Shown here piece after piece: positions 24,768-33,749 of a stretch of DNA of 64,000 nucleotides (within the stretch, counting starts at the first letter, position 1; the number at the start of each line of letters is the position of its first letter). The notes below the pieces were generated by a model that was given only the letters and a program-made list of their open reading frames with translations, made no database searches and was not told the origin of the DNA. This DNA comes from JANWJE01 sp044326545 (GTDB lineage Bacteria > Chlamydiota > Chlamydiia > Chlamydiales > Parachlamydiaceae), in the NCBI GenBank assembly GCA_044326545.1, contig JBIRBM010000008.1:7481-71480 (forward strand), read 5' to 3'. A program made the position numbers and the translations under genes.

Positions 24768-25866
24768 GATTCATCCATTTTAAAGCCTCTTCAAGTAAAG
24801 AATGATCAACATGAGTGCAGAACTTTTCGTCCTTGATAAAGGGCGCTCCGATTGCATGTATCTTGACAAAACGAGGCGTTTTTTTAATTGATTTTTTATC
24901 TAATGTCATTGCATTGAGTAACGCTTGGATAGAAAATTGAGAGGGGAGTTGGAAGGGGAGGCCATATTGAATCAGAATGCGTTTGATTCTGTCAAAAGAG
25001 TGTTGATCAAGGAGTCCGAGCTTTAGCGAAAGGTAGCTTTCAACAACAAGCCCAATTGCAACGGCTTCACCATGTGGCAAAGAATAATCAGTCAGTTGCT
25101 CTAAAGCATGCCCTATCGTGTGTCCAAAATTCAAAAGATGCCGCTTTCCATTCTCTTTTTCATCTTCTTCAACAATCTCTTTTTTAATTTTGCAGCTTTC
25201 AAATACCGCCTTTTCAAGGAGAAGAGAATCTAATGCTAATAATTGATCCGCTTGCTTTTCGAGGTTTTCAAATTCTTGAGCACTCGCAATCAATCCATGC
25301 TTGATCATCTCGACAAATCCATTGGCTCTCTCTTTTTTTGCTAATGTTTGAAGGGTAGATAGATCAATGACAACTTTATGAGGCTGATAGAAACATCCGA
25401 TCATATTTTTGCCAAAAGGGACATTCACCCCTGTTTTCCCTCCTATGCTTGCGTCCACCATTCCTAATAGCGAGGTGGGGATTGAGACAAAAGGAACTCC
25501 TCGACAATAGGTTGCTGCTAAATACCCTGCCATATCACTGACAACGCCTCCTCCTAAAGCAATCACGCAAGTGTCGCGGCCAAGTTGTTTTTCAAATAAT
25601 TGATTTTCCAGTCGCTCTTTGGTTTCCCGGGTTTTATGCTGTTCCCCGCTTGGGAAGGAAAAGAGATAGGCGTTTAGATTAAAAGAGGATAAGGATTGGA
25701 TCAATGTTTCTGCGTAAAGGGGGGCAACTTTATCATCTGTAATGATGGCAAACGTTGAACTGATTGAGCTTAAATAGGACAATTGCGATTGCAATAATTG
25801 GTGTCCTATTTCAATTTCATAACGATGAGAAGAGTGTGAAAATTGACAGATCAGTTTTTTTGTCAT
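24748..25866 (-). CDS. aroB: 3-dehydroquinate synthase
   Basis: 372 residues. The start at ATG 25866 overlaps the aroC stop by 4 bases (ATGA) and is preferred to the longer frame (25878). AroB cyclises DAHP to 3-dehydroquinate using NAD and a metal. NAD-binding FPSGEQHKT and ALGGGVVSDMAGYLAATYCRG, and metal ligands in GFVEMIKHG, HLLNFGHTIGHALE and PHGEAVAIG are all present. Middle gene of the aro run. Confidence 0.97.
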   Translation of the reverse strand: MTKKLICQFSHSSHRYEIEIGHQLLQSQLSYLSSISSTFAIITDDKVAPLYAETLIQSLSSFNLNAYLFSFPSGEQHKTRETKERLENQLFEKQLGRDTCVIALGGGVVSDMAGYLAATYCRGVPFVSIPTSLLGMVDASIGGKTGVNVPFGKNMIGCFYQPHKVVIDLSTLQTLAKKERANGFVEMIKHGLIASAQEFENLEKQADQLLALDSLLLEKAVFESCKIKKEIVEEDEKENGKRHLLNFGHTIGHALEQLTDYSLPHGEAVAIGLVVESYLSLKLGLLDQHSFDRIKRILIQYGLPFQLPSQFSIQALLNAMTLDKKSIKKTPRFVKIHAIGAPFIKDEKFCTHVDHSLLEEALKWMNHDLCCH

Positions 25867-26954
25867 AGCTTCACACACCTGTTTAGAAGAACCGCATCCA
25901 CTAAGACTAATGCAGCCATTGCTTCAACAACAGGAACCGCTCGAATGGCAACGCACGGATCGTGCCGCGACCCAGAGGGGAGTTTGAAAGAGGCTCTTTG
26001 GGACGAGATTGTCAGCGTTTCTTGCTCCCTCATAATGCTTGATGTAGGTTTAAATGCAACTCTTCCAACAATTGGCATTCCCGTTGAAATTCCTCCAAGA
26101 GTTCCTCCCGCATGATTTGTTCGTGTTTTGATTTGATCATTTTCTCTGATAAATGAATCATTATGTTGAGATCCTTTCATCAGAACGGATTGAAATCCCG
26201 ATCCTATTTCAAAACCTTTACTTGCAGGCAGGCTCATCATGGCGTGGGCAAGATTTGCTTCTAATTTTTCGTAAACTGGATCACCAACTCCAGGAGGGAC
26301 TGACTCTACAATAAATTCAACAACTCCTCCTAGTGAATCTTTGTTCTCTTTGGCTTCTTCAATTAAAGCGATCATTTTTGAGGCTGCGTGTTCATCCGGG
26401 CAGAATAAAGGGCTTTGGTAAGTTAAGAGGTGCAGAAGTTTGAGATTGTCTTCCTTAATCGTCGCTTCCACCTCTGCAATTTGTTTGATATAAGCGACTA
26501 ATTCAATTCCTTGAATTGCCAGAAGTTTTTTGGCGATAGATCCTGCAGCAACACGACAAGCTGTTTCGCGCGCTGATGATCGACCTCCTCCTCTATAGTC
26601 AAAAATACCGTATTTTTCTAAGTAAGTATAATTGGCATGTCCAGGCCTAAGGAGGTCTTTGATCGGTTCATATTTGGTTGAGTCGCAATTCTTATTTGCA
26701 ATCATAATGGAGATGGGGGCTCCTGTTGTTTGACCTTCAAATAGACCTGAAAGGATTTCTGCTTTATCTGGTTCATCCCTGGGCGATGTATAAGGGTTTT
26801 TACCGGGAGCACGCAATGCTAATGCTGCATTGATTTCTTCATCATCAATATCGAGCCCTGCAGGACACCCGTCAATCACGACACCGATTGCTTTTCCGTG
26901 TGATTCTCCCCAGGTTGTCACCTTAAAAATATTGCCACATGTATTACTTGCCAT
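25863..26954 (-). CDS. aroC: Chorismate synthase
   Basis: 363 residues from ATG 26954, which has AAGGAG at good spacing; a GTG directly before it is less likely. AroC turns EPSP into chorismate with reduced FMN. The signatures WGESHGKAIGVVIDGCPAG, RGGGRSSARETACRVAAG and HDPCVAIRAVPVVEAM are intact. First gene of the aro run. The genes for EPSP synthase and shikimate kinase, next to aroC in Chlamydia, are not here: a palindromic repeat and unrelated genes follow. Confidence 0.98.
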   Translation of the reverse strand: MASNTCGNIFKVTTWGESHGKAIGVVIDGCPAGLDIDDEEINAALALRAPGKNPYTSPRDEPDKAEILSGLFEGQTTGAPISIMIANKNCDSTKYEPIKDLLRPGHANYTYLEKYGIFDYRGGGRSSARETACRVAAGSIAKKLLAIQGIELVAYIKQIAEVEATIKEDNLKLLHLLTYQSPLFCPDEHAASKMIALIEEAKENKDSLGGVVEFIVESVPPGVGDPVYEKLEANLAHAMMSLPASKGFEIGSGFQSVLMKGSQHNDSFIRENDQIKTRTNHAGGTLGGISTGMPIVGRVAFKPTSSIMREQETLTISSQRASFKLPSGSRHDPCVAIRAVPVVEAMAALVLVDAVLLNRCVKL

Positions 26955-26978
26955 CACATTCTCCTTATAGATGCATTC

Positions 26979-27105
26979 AAGCTTAACGTGCGGATGTACG
27001 CCGCTAAAGGCTTGGGTTTGACAGATTGTTTATCATATGGGACAGATAAACGATCTGTCAATGGGGAGGGTTTTCGGTTTGCCAACATTCGCACCTTGAG
27101 CTTTC
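26979..27105. repeat. Palindromic element with terminal and central inverted repeats
   Basis: Terminal inverted repeats of about 19 bases (AAGCTTAACGTGCGGATGT on the left; the right end read on the other strand is AAGCTCAAGGTGCGAATGT) and a central hairpin with 16-bp arms, TTGACAGATTGTTTAT (27018-27033) and ATAAACGATCTGTCAA (27046-27061). The centre shares GACAGATCGTTTAT with the element at 61.6 kb. Confidence 0.8.
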
Positions 27106-27145
27106 CACCTATTGCCTGTCTCGGCACAAGAGTGGAGAACCCCTT

Positions 27146-27508
27146 TCATCTATCTTTTCCGCGTGTTAAATAAAAATACTTAATCACCATTCGGATTAAG
27201 TAAATGAACATTGAAGTGGAAGCAAAAAGAGATAATCCCAGATAAATAAAATAGACAGGAGACTCGTAAAGAAGAAAAAAAATTTTGACTCCTCTTCCAG
27301 GGATGACATAAGCACTTAAACAGACAATCACCACATAAAAAGCAAAAAAAACACTCCCTAAAAAAATCGTCATCCACATCTTTCGATTAAATTCTCTAAA
27401 TAACGCTTTAAAAGACCACTCTTTTCGTCGTTTTATAAATGTAAAGAGTAACAACAGACCAAGTAAAATGAATCCTGCTATCAAAATAAAATAAGTCAAC
27501 TGACACAT
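27146..27508 (-). CDS. Small three-helix membrane protein
   Basis: 120 residues with three hydrophobic spans: about 5-25 (YFILIAGFILLGLLLLFTFI), 45-68 (MTIFLGSVFFAFYVVIVCLS) and 84-110 (PVYFIYLGLSLFASTSMFIYLI). A basic loop lies between the first two. No recognised family. It follows the BPL_N-domain gene by 14 bases in the same direction, so the two are probably co-transcribed. A functional link to biotin is possible but not shown by any motif. Confidence 0.65.
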   Translation of the reverse strand: MCQLTYFILIAGFILLGLLLLFTFIKRRKEWSFKALFREFNRKMWMTIFLGSVFFAFYVVIVCLSAYVIPGRGVKIFFLLYESPVYFIYLGLSLFASTSMFIYLIRMVIKYFYLTRGKDR

Positions 27509-27522
27509 AGAAAATCCTTGAT

Positions 27523-28299
27523 TTAGAATGTGTTTAATAGCGATTTAACGGGTTCTAAAGGAGAATTGATTTTGAGAAGTCGATAAATAAGCTCCAGAAA
27601 AAGACCCCTTCTCATGTTTTCATAAGGGGTAATTTCTTCAATCATCTCTTGTTTTACGTGTACAGGGGGATGAAAGGCGCTCACTTCAAGATGGACACCG
27701 GACAACACAGCCTTTCCCTTGCCTACCTCAATTTCAATAATTGCTGCGTGTTGCTGTTCGATTTCAAGGTAGTGCGAATGGATTGTGACATGAGGCACCG
27801 CTTCAGCTTCAACAAAATAACATCCTCCATTATAATACGTGCGCAATCGACTCATTGCAAAAGAATTGGAAATCAGAGCGGCTTTTGCCCCCCGCTCACT
27901 CCGATAACAAAAAGAACCGGGACCATAGGCAGGTCCCCTAGCAATTCCTGGAAAAAAAGCAAGTTCTCGGCTTCCAACGATCTCCAACTCCATCCCTCGA
28001 TCAAATTCAACGGTTTTAGATCCATAATAAGCCCCGGCGCAAACGCCCAAATAGCTCCCCCCATTTTCCACATATCGTCTGATCCGTTGATTCCCTTCTC
28101 CTTTTAAAGCTTGATGGTAGGGAAGGTCCCTTCCTCCCGGAATAATGATTAAATCAGTCGTTGACTCCCAGCCGGTTTCCATCATCTCACGGGAAGAAAT
28201 CAATGAAAGAGAGAAAGAGGAAAGTTCGTGGTAAAATGAAGACAGGCTTTGACGCCCCACCCCTTTATCACAATAAATTTTAATTTGTTTTTTTTTCAT
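27523..28299 (-). CDS. Biotin-protein ligase N-terminal (BPL_N) domain protein
   Basis: 258 residues. It has the class I glutamine-amidotransferase-like fold found at the N-terminus of eukaryotic biotin-protein ligases: IYCDKGVGRQSL at the start, LIIIPGGRDLPYHQAL at about 50, and the nucleophile-elbow GSYLGVCAGAYYG at about 83. No ligase catalytic domain (GRGRxG) is present, so it cannot biotinylate proteins itself by the known mechanism. A stand-alone protein of this type occurs in chlamydiae. Exact reaction unknown. Confidence 0.88.
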   Translation of the reverse strand: MKKKQIKIYCDKGVGRQSLSSFYHELSSFSLSLISSREMMETGWESTTDLIIIPGGRDLPYHQALKGEGNQRIRRYVENGGSYLGVCAGAYYGSKTVEFDRGMELEIVGSRELAFFPGIARGPAYGPGSFCYRSERGAKAALISNSFAMSRLRTYYNGGCYFVEAEAVPHVTIHSHYLEIEQQHAAIIEIEVGKGKAVLSGVHLEVSAFHPPVHVKQEMIEEITPYENMRRGLFLELIYRLLKINSPLEPVKSLLNTF

Positions 28300-28401
28300 T
28301 TTATTTTATACGCAAAAAGGTTTAGTCTTGATTTTAATTGAAAACAAATCATTAATTTTTATTATTAAAATAATATTTATAAAATCACAAGAGGTTGATC
28401 C

Positions 28402-29763
28402 ATGCCTAATCCCCTCTCTGCCATAAGCAGAATATCCGGTCGATCTATCGTAGCTAACTTAAGGTCAATCTTTATCCATCCAATCACATGCAACATCATG
28501 TTGAGATTGATCATGATGCATTCTCTTATGGCCGCTCACCTCTTGGCTGATTCTGCGTTTAGCGACTGGGATACAGTGATAATAAAAGATGAGCCATTTG
28601 AAGAACCCTCTGATTTAGTTGAAGAGGAGAGTTGTCTTGATTTAGAGATCCAAGAAGAGATCGATCTTCAATACATAGAAGGAATCAAACGCTTTTCAAA
28701 CAAAGTGCTCCAAAAAAAAATTAAAGAATCGACGAGCGAAAATCAACTCATTTCCCCTTTAGGCATCTCTTTTCTTCTCTCTATGCTCAAACATGGTGTT
28801 GGAATTGAAAATCAAATTGAAATTGAAAATATCGTTGAGTTGCCACGAGATGAAAATGCCTTAAAAAAGAGCTCCTTTGGTTTGATCAATAGATTGAAAA
28901 AAAATGGATTGGACATCGCCGGCCTTTTATATCTCAATGAGAAGTATCAATTAAATCCAAACTACCAGAGCTTGGTTTGCCGTTATTATTTGAGCAAAGT
29001 GAAGAGCGGACATTCAGCACATGAAATTAATGGATGGGTAGAGGAGATGACCAATGGGCAAATTAAAAAGCTTGTGAATCAAAGCGATCTTCATCATTTT
29101 TTTGTTCTGGTTGCCAATGCCATTCATTTTAAAGCAGACTGGGCTGTCCAATTCAAAAAGATGAACACTTACCCCGATAGCTTTTTGACACCCACCGGGG
29201 TTATTCAAACAGCCATGATGCATAAAACAGATCGGGTTGATTATGTTGAACATGACGATTATCAAGCAATTAGACTTCCTTATGACGGAACCCTCTGTTC
29301 AATGCTCCTGATTCTGCCCAAAGAAGAGAATGACTTTTCATTTATTGAGCATTCTAATCTTGAAACGATTTTAAAAGGGTTGAAATCGCAGATAGTGAAA
29401 ATTGGATTACCCATCTTCAAAATAGAGCAAGAAGTGAATGTCAAAGAATTATTACATCACATGGGAATGACATCTCTATTTCAACATCCTGATTTTGCAC
29501 CTTTGATTGATCAACAGCATCTCCCTTCTTTGGCGGCTTTGTCTGCATTGGAAATGACGCAGATGAAGCAAAAATCGGTTTTAGTTTGTGATGAACAAGG
29601 AATAGAGGCCTCATCATTAACATCTGGGACGATTAAGCTGACATCTGCTCCACAACCGCTAGCAATTGATAGAAGGATTATCTTTAATCGCCCTTTTTTA
29701 GTGGTACTCCTTGGGCCGCAAGTCCCCATTTTATTTGGTATCATTCGGGATCCGTCCTCTTGA
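28402..29763 (+). CDS. Serpin (serine protease inhibitor family)
   Basis: 453 residues; AAGAGG lies 7 bases before the ATG. After a basic N-terminus there is a hydrophobic segment (about 31-50, LRLIMMHSLMAAHLLADSA), possibly a signal, then an acidic linker (about 60-92), then a full serpin domain: SPLGISFLLSMLKHG, INGWVEEMTNGQIKKLV, NAIHFKADWAVQF and C-terminal FNRPFLVVLL (Phe428). Serpins trap proteases by inserting the reactive loop. Here the hinge starts at Glu398 (EQGIEASSL): P14 is Ile instead of the usual Thr/Ser and the Ala-rich stretch is Ser/Leu, while the loop is 6 residues longer than in alpha-1-antitrypsin, so inhibition is uncertain. If counted canonically P1 would be Thr414. Located upstream of efp. 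Confidence 0.93.
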   Translation: MPNPLSAISRISGRSIVANLRSIFIHPITCNIMLRLIMMHSLMAAHLLADSAFSDWDTVIIKDEPFEEPSDLVEEESCLDLEIQEEIDLQYIEGIKRFSNKVLQKKIKESTSENQLISPLGISFLLSMLKHGVGIENQIEIENIVELPRDENALKKSSFGLINRLKKNGLDIAGLLYLNEKYQLNPNYQSLVCRYYLSKVKSGHSAHEINGWVEEMTNGQIKKLVNQSDLHHFFVLVANAIHFKADWAVQFKKMNTYPDSFLTPTGVIQTAMMHKTDRVDYVEHDDYQAIRLPYDGTLCSMLLILPKEENDFSFIEHSNLETILKGLKSQIVKIGLPIFKIEQEVNVKELLHHMGMTSLFQHPDFAPLIDQQHLPSLAALSALEMTQMKQKSVLVCDEQGIEASSLTSGTIKLTSAPQPLAIDRRIIFNRPFLVVLLGPQVPILFGIIRDPSS

Positions 29764-29867
29764 ACCTCTCAATTGAATCTTTACAGTATTCTTAGGAATT
29801 CCTGGACTCTCATTTTCTTTTGCGCTATAGTTGGTCCTTCTATTAAAGAATTTATGCAAGGATAATT

Positions 29868-30443
29868 ATGGCGCAACAAACAAGTACAAGCGAAGTAAGA
29901 GGCGGTTTTAAAATTGAAGTAGAGTCTCAGCCTTACACCGTCATTAGCAATGAGTTTGTCAAACCCGGTAAAGGACAGGCTTTTAACCGCATTAAAATGA
30001 AACATCTTTTAACAGGCCGAGTGATTGAGCGAACATTTAAATCGGGTGAAAAATTTGATATAGCAGATGTAAGCGAAACTGAAATGCGTCTTCTTTACAA
30101 AGAGTCAGATGGCGTTGTTTTCATGGACGAAAAAAGTTTTGAGCAGATTAAAATTCCTTTTGAGAATATTGGCGATACCGCACAGTGGCTATTAGATGAC
30201 CATCTTTATAATGTCATTTTCTATAATAGTTCACCTGTAAACGTTGAAGCTCCGACATTTATTGAATTAGTCATTACAGAAACATCGCCCGGTGTAAGAG
30301 GGGATACAGCGTCAGGAAGGGTGATGAAACCAGCCATTCTTGAAAGCGGCGCTAAAATCCAGATTCCGATTTTCGTTGATCAAGGAGAAAAAATTAAGGT
30401 CGATACACGGACAGCTGAATACGTTTCACGCGTCACAAGCTAA
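29868..30443 (+). CDS. efp: Elongation factor P
   Basis: 191 residues, full length with three beta-barrel domains. EF-P relieves ribosome stalling at polyproline. The tip loop FVKPGKGQAF carries the modifiable Lys at position 35, in the sequence context (PGKGQ) recognised by EpmA. The C-terminal signature (KIQIPIFVDQGEKIKVDTRT) is intact. The gene for the presumed modifying enzyme EpmA starts 1 base after its stop codon. Confidence 0.98.
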   Translation: MAQQTSTSEVRGGFKIEVESQPYTVISNEFVKPGKGQAFNRIKMKHLLTGRVIERTFKSGEKFDIADVSETEMRLLYKESDGVVFMDEKSFEQIKIPFENIGDTAQWLLDDHLYNVIFYNSSPVNVEAPTFIELVITETSPGVRGDTASGRVMKPAILESGAKIQIPIFVDQGEKIKVDTRTAEYVSRVTS

Positions 30444-30444
30444 A

Positions 30445-31410
30445 ATGGACGCTCCCTTTAATTTTAAAACTAAAATGGCACGTCTTCAAGACCGTGCCAT
30501 GATGTTTAAGAAGGCGCGCAATTTCTTCGATCAACGGCAAGTTCTAGAAGTTGATTGTCCGATCCTCAGCACTCAAGCCTCCATTGATACACACATTGAT
30601 TTAATTAAGGCTGTTTACTCTTCTAAAGAAGAGTGCTACATGCATTCATCTGCGGAATTTGGGATGAAACGTCTGATCGCCGATGGAATTGGCGATATCT
30701 ATCAACTTTCCCATGTGTTCCGTGATGGAGAATTAAGCGCCAGGCATAACCCTGAATTTACGATGGCAGAATGGTACCGATTAGGATTTTCCTTAGAGGA
30801 AATGATGGAAGAGACCATTGAATTCATCCGGCTTTTTTTAGGCGATCTTCCCTATCATGTTGTCAGTTATCGCGATATTTTCCTGAAAACAACTGGCATT
30901 GACTATGTCAGCGCGAAAAGCGAAGACCTTTTTCAATACATCCAACAACACAATATCCCTTTCTATTCAACCGTTTTTGAAGAAGGAAAAGATGCTCTTT
31001 TGAATTTAATTTTAGGTTCCCAAATTGAATCAAAGCTCGGGCAAGGGAAATTAACCATTCTTGCATACTATCCATCATCTCAAGCGGCATTAGCTCAAAA
31101 ACGGTGGATCGAAGAAGAAGAAGAAGTGGCAGAGCGATTTGAAGTTTATTATCAAGGAATCGAATTAGCAAATGGCTATCATGAATTAACCAACGCCGGT
31201 GAGCAAAGAAGCCGTTTTGAAGAGGCAAATGTTTTGCGTAAGGGGTTGAATAAAGCCCAACTTCCATTAGATGAAAATTTTCTTAAGGCCTTAGAAAAAG
31301 GACTGCCCGATTGTTGCGGTGTTGCAGTGGGATTCGATCGTCTCATGATGCTGCGTCAACAACAAGCAGATATTGCGGATGTCATGACTTGGGGATGGAA
31401 GCTTGCATAA
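30445..31410 (+). CDS. epmA: EF-P lysine lysyltransferase EpmA
   Basis: 321 residues. The start ATG at 30445 lies 1 base after the efp stop; the open frame reaches back into efp but that part is a shadow. EpmA (GenX/PoxA) is a truncated class II lysyl-tRNA synthetase without the tRNA anticodon domain that attaches beta-lysine to EF-P. Class II motif 2 FRDGELSARHNPEFTMAEWY (about 97) and motif 3 GVAVGFDRLMML (about 292) are present, and no anticodon-binding domain precedes them. EpmB, the lysine aminomutase partner, is not in the window. The efp-epmA pairing strongly supports the identification. Confidence 0.95.
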   Translation: MDAPFNFKTKMARLQDRAMMFKKARNFFDQRQVLEVDCPILSTQASIDTHIDLIKAVYSSKEECYMHSSAEFGMKRLIADGIGDIYQLSHVFRDGELSARHNPEFTMAEWYRLGFSLEEMMEETIEFIRLFLGDLPYHVVSYRDIFLKTTGIDYVSAKSEDLFQYIQQHNIPFYSTVFEEGKDALLNLILGSQIESKLGQGKLTILAYYPSSQAALAQKRWIEEEEEVAERFEVYYQGIELANGYHELTNAGEQRSRFEEANVLRKGLNKAQLPLDENFLKALEKGLPDCCGVAVGFDRLMMLRQQQADIADVMTWGWKLA

Positions 31411-31468
31411 GTGATCGTATGCATCAAAAAAATGATAAACCCTATAATCCCAGCCTTTAGAGGTGAAA

Positions 31469-33745
31469 ATGCACAAAAAATATTGTTTTTTGAGTATCTG
31501 TTTATCATTGTTTGCACAACTGTTTTCTTTTCATGACTCTACCATTCCTTACCACATCTACAAAGATGCTGTGAAGGCTGCAGTTGAACGGATGACTCTG
31601 GATGAAAAAATAGGGCAAATGACGTTGGTCAAATATGCCTTTTTGCAACCGACAACCAATCAAATCGACTATGACCTCATTAATCGCTATCACTTAGGGG
31701 CTGTCTTGGCGGCCGGAGGAGAAGTGCCTAACGGTGTGGGAGGGGTCAATGATGGATTGAATGATCAATCGGTCAATTTAAATGAACCTCAAGATTACCT
31801 CACTTCTACAGCAAAAAATTGGATAGCTATTAATGGGGGGGTTCACGCTCATCCGGTCGTGACAGAAAAAGGGGATGTGATCCCTCTTCTTATCGGCGTT
31901 GATGCCGTGCATGGCCATTCGATTGTTCTTGGGAATGTCATCTATCCTCATAATATCGGTTTAAGCATGTCGCACGATCCATCTATTATCTATGATGTGG
32001 GGTATTGGACTGCAAAAAATGCTTTAGCGACCGGATTCAATTGGGTCTATGCTCCAACAGTCGCCATTAGTCATAATCCTGACTGGGGAAGAACGTATGA
32101 AAGCCTCGGAAGTGTCCCGGAGCTCACAAAGGCGTATACAACGCAGTTGGTCAATGGTTTTCAGCAACCTCGCAAAGGGAAAATCACAGGGGTTTTGGCA
32201 ACAGTCAAACATTATTTAGGCGATGGAGCCACTTATGATGGACCTGATGAGGGAAATGTGGTCGCCCATGATACCGATCATTTTATGCAGGTCAACAAGG
32301 CAGGATACGACGGTGCAATCATCAGCGGGGCGGGATCGATTATGATCTCTTATAGTGGCTTGAATAATCTTCCCATGTCCTTCAATCAGAAATTGATCTC
32401 TGGCGATCTGCTTAAAGGAAAAAAATCCTTTAAAAAACCGTTTGAAGGCTTAATCGTCAGTGATTATGGAGCAGTTGATAAAGCAGCGGTGCAGGGGCTT
32501 CCCACGACAACGACTCATACCCCCTATCCACAGGCACTAGCAAAAGCGATTAACAGCGGCATTGATTTGGTGATGCTCTCGAGCACTTCTGAATATGAAC
32601 ATGACCTACCCTCTTACCTTGCCCTCTTTAAACAGCTTGTTCTTTCAGGGGCGATCAGCAAAGAAAGGATTGATGAGGCCGTGACGCGGATTCTCGCAGT
32701 GAAGTATGCGATGGGATTAGTTGACGTCGATTCTAAGGGGGCTCTGTATCAAAGCGAGCGCCCTTCTTTTCCAAATCGTGAACACAAGAGAAGAAAATGT
32801 TTGTCAGAAATCAAAACAGCCCTTAAAGCTGCTGAAGAATCTTTAGTCTTGTTGAAAAACGATCAACATTTGCTTCCTATTGAAGCAAAAAAAATCAAAT
32901 ATATCGTTCTTTTGGGAACATCCCTGATCAATGCCCAACAAAACGATGGAACATATGTCCCAACCCTTTTTGCCAATTATGATAATATTGGGATACAGAC
33001 AGGAGGGTGGACAATTAGCTGGCAAGGAATTGAGGGAAATGATTTTTGGTATGGTCAGTACAAGAAGAGCTCCGGAGCCACAAGCCTTCTGGATGGGATA
33101 AAGAATGTTGCACCAGGAGCAGCCATCATCACTTCTTTGGATCAGCTTTCTTTTTATCCCGATATGAATTGGAAAAATACAATCATGGTAGGTGTGCTGG
33201 CAGAGCCTCCCTATGCAGAGTTTATGGGGGATATCAATTCGCCTTTCTGTGTCAATAGCACCGATTGTCAACATGGATGCTTGTATAACAATCATCTTAA
33301 TCCTTATTTACCCCTGATGCAAAAACAAACATTGGCCATTGATTTTGAATTGAATGATCAATATTTTATCGAAACAGTGAAAAATATCGATTCTCAAATT
33401 CCTCTGATCACCGTTCTTTTTTCCGGCCGCCCCATGATTATCCAGGAAGGCCAAGTCAACCCCCTCAATCGGAGCGATGCGTTCATTGCCGCTTGGCTAC
33501 CGGGCACACTGGGAGGTCAAGCAGTTGCGAATGCTCTTTTTGGGCACTATCTTTTTTGTCGGGGAAACGATGGCAAAAGGGGGCCCTTTCTTTTAGATGG
33601 CCCCAATAGATTGACTGTTAATTGGGTCAGAGAGATGAAACAGTTAAAACATTACCCCGTTTACAATAAAGGAGATGGGTTTGTCGCTTACAAGCACCCT
33701 CTTTTCAAGATTGGTTATGGTTTAGCAACACAAAAAAAACGGTAA
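31469..33745 (+). CDS. Glycoside hydrolase family 3 protein, exported
   Basis: 758 residues from ATG 31469 (GAGG upstream; a GTG at 31463 overlaps this site). Signal peptide CFLSICLSLFAQLFS, so periplasmic or secreted. GH3 architecture: N-terminal barrel with LIGVDAVHGHSIV, YAPTVAISHNPDWGRTYES, TVKHYLGDG, and nucleophile Asp332 in GLIVSDYGAVD; C-terminal alpha/beta sandwich starting ESLVLLKNDQHLLPI. The layout is that of beta-glucosidases rather than the shorter NagZ enzymes. It could act on beta-glucosides of the host or on oligosaccharides shared with the GH20 enzyme encoded 4 bases downstream; substrate is not readable from sequence. Confidence 0.9.
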   Translation: MHKKYCFLSICLSLFAQLFSFHDSTIPYHIYKDAVKAAVERMTLDEKIGQMTLVKYAFLQPTTNQIDYDLINRYHLGAVLAAGGEVPNGVGGVNDGLNDQSVNLNEPQDYLTSTAKNWIAINGGVHAHPVVTEKGDVIPLLIGVDAVHGHSIVLGNVIYPHNIGLSMSHDPSIIYDVGYWTAKNALATGFNWVYAPTVAISHNPDWGRTYESLGSVPELTKAYTTQLVNGFQQPRKGKITGVLATVKHYLGDGATYDGPDEGNVVAHDTDHFMQVNKAGYDGAIISGAGSIMISYSGLNNLPMSFNQKLISGDLLKGKKSFKKPFEGLIVSDYGAVDKAAVQGLPTTTTHTPYPQALAKAINSGIDLVMLSSTSEYEHDLPSYLALFKQLVLSGAISKERIDEAVTRILAVKYAMGLVDVDSKGALYQSERPSFPNREHKRRKCLSEIKTALKAAEESLVLLKNDQHLLPIEAKKIKYIVLLGTSLINAQQNDGTYVPTLFANYDNIGIQTGGWTISWQGIEGNDFWYGQYKKSSGATSLLDGIKNVAPGAAIITSLDQLSFYPDMNWKNTIMVGVLAEPPYAEFMGDINSPFCVNSTDCQHGCLYNNHLNPYLPLMQKQTLAIDFELNDQYFIETVKNIDSQIPLITVLFSGRPMIIQEGQVNPLNRSDAFIAAWLPGTLGGQAVANALFGHYLFCRGNDGKRGPFLLDGPNRLTVNWVREMKQLKHYPVYNKGDGFVAYKHPLFKIGYGLATQKKR

Positions 33746-33749
33746 TTTT

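Noticed and set aside
27523..28299. Full biotin-protein ligase (BirA)
   Set aside because: Only the amidotransferase-like N-terminal domain is present; the ligase catalytic motif is missing.
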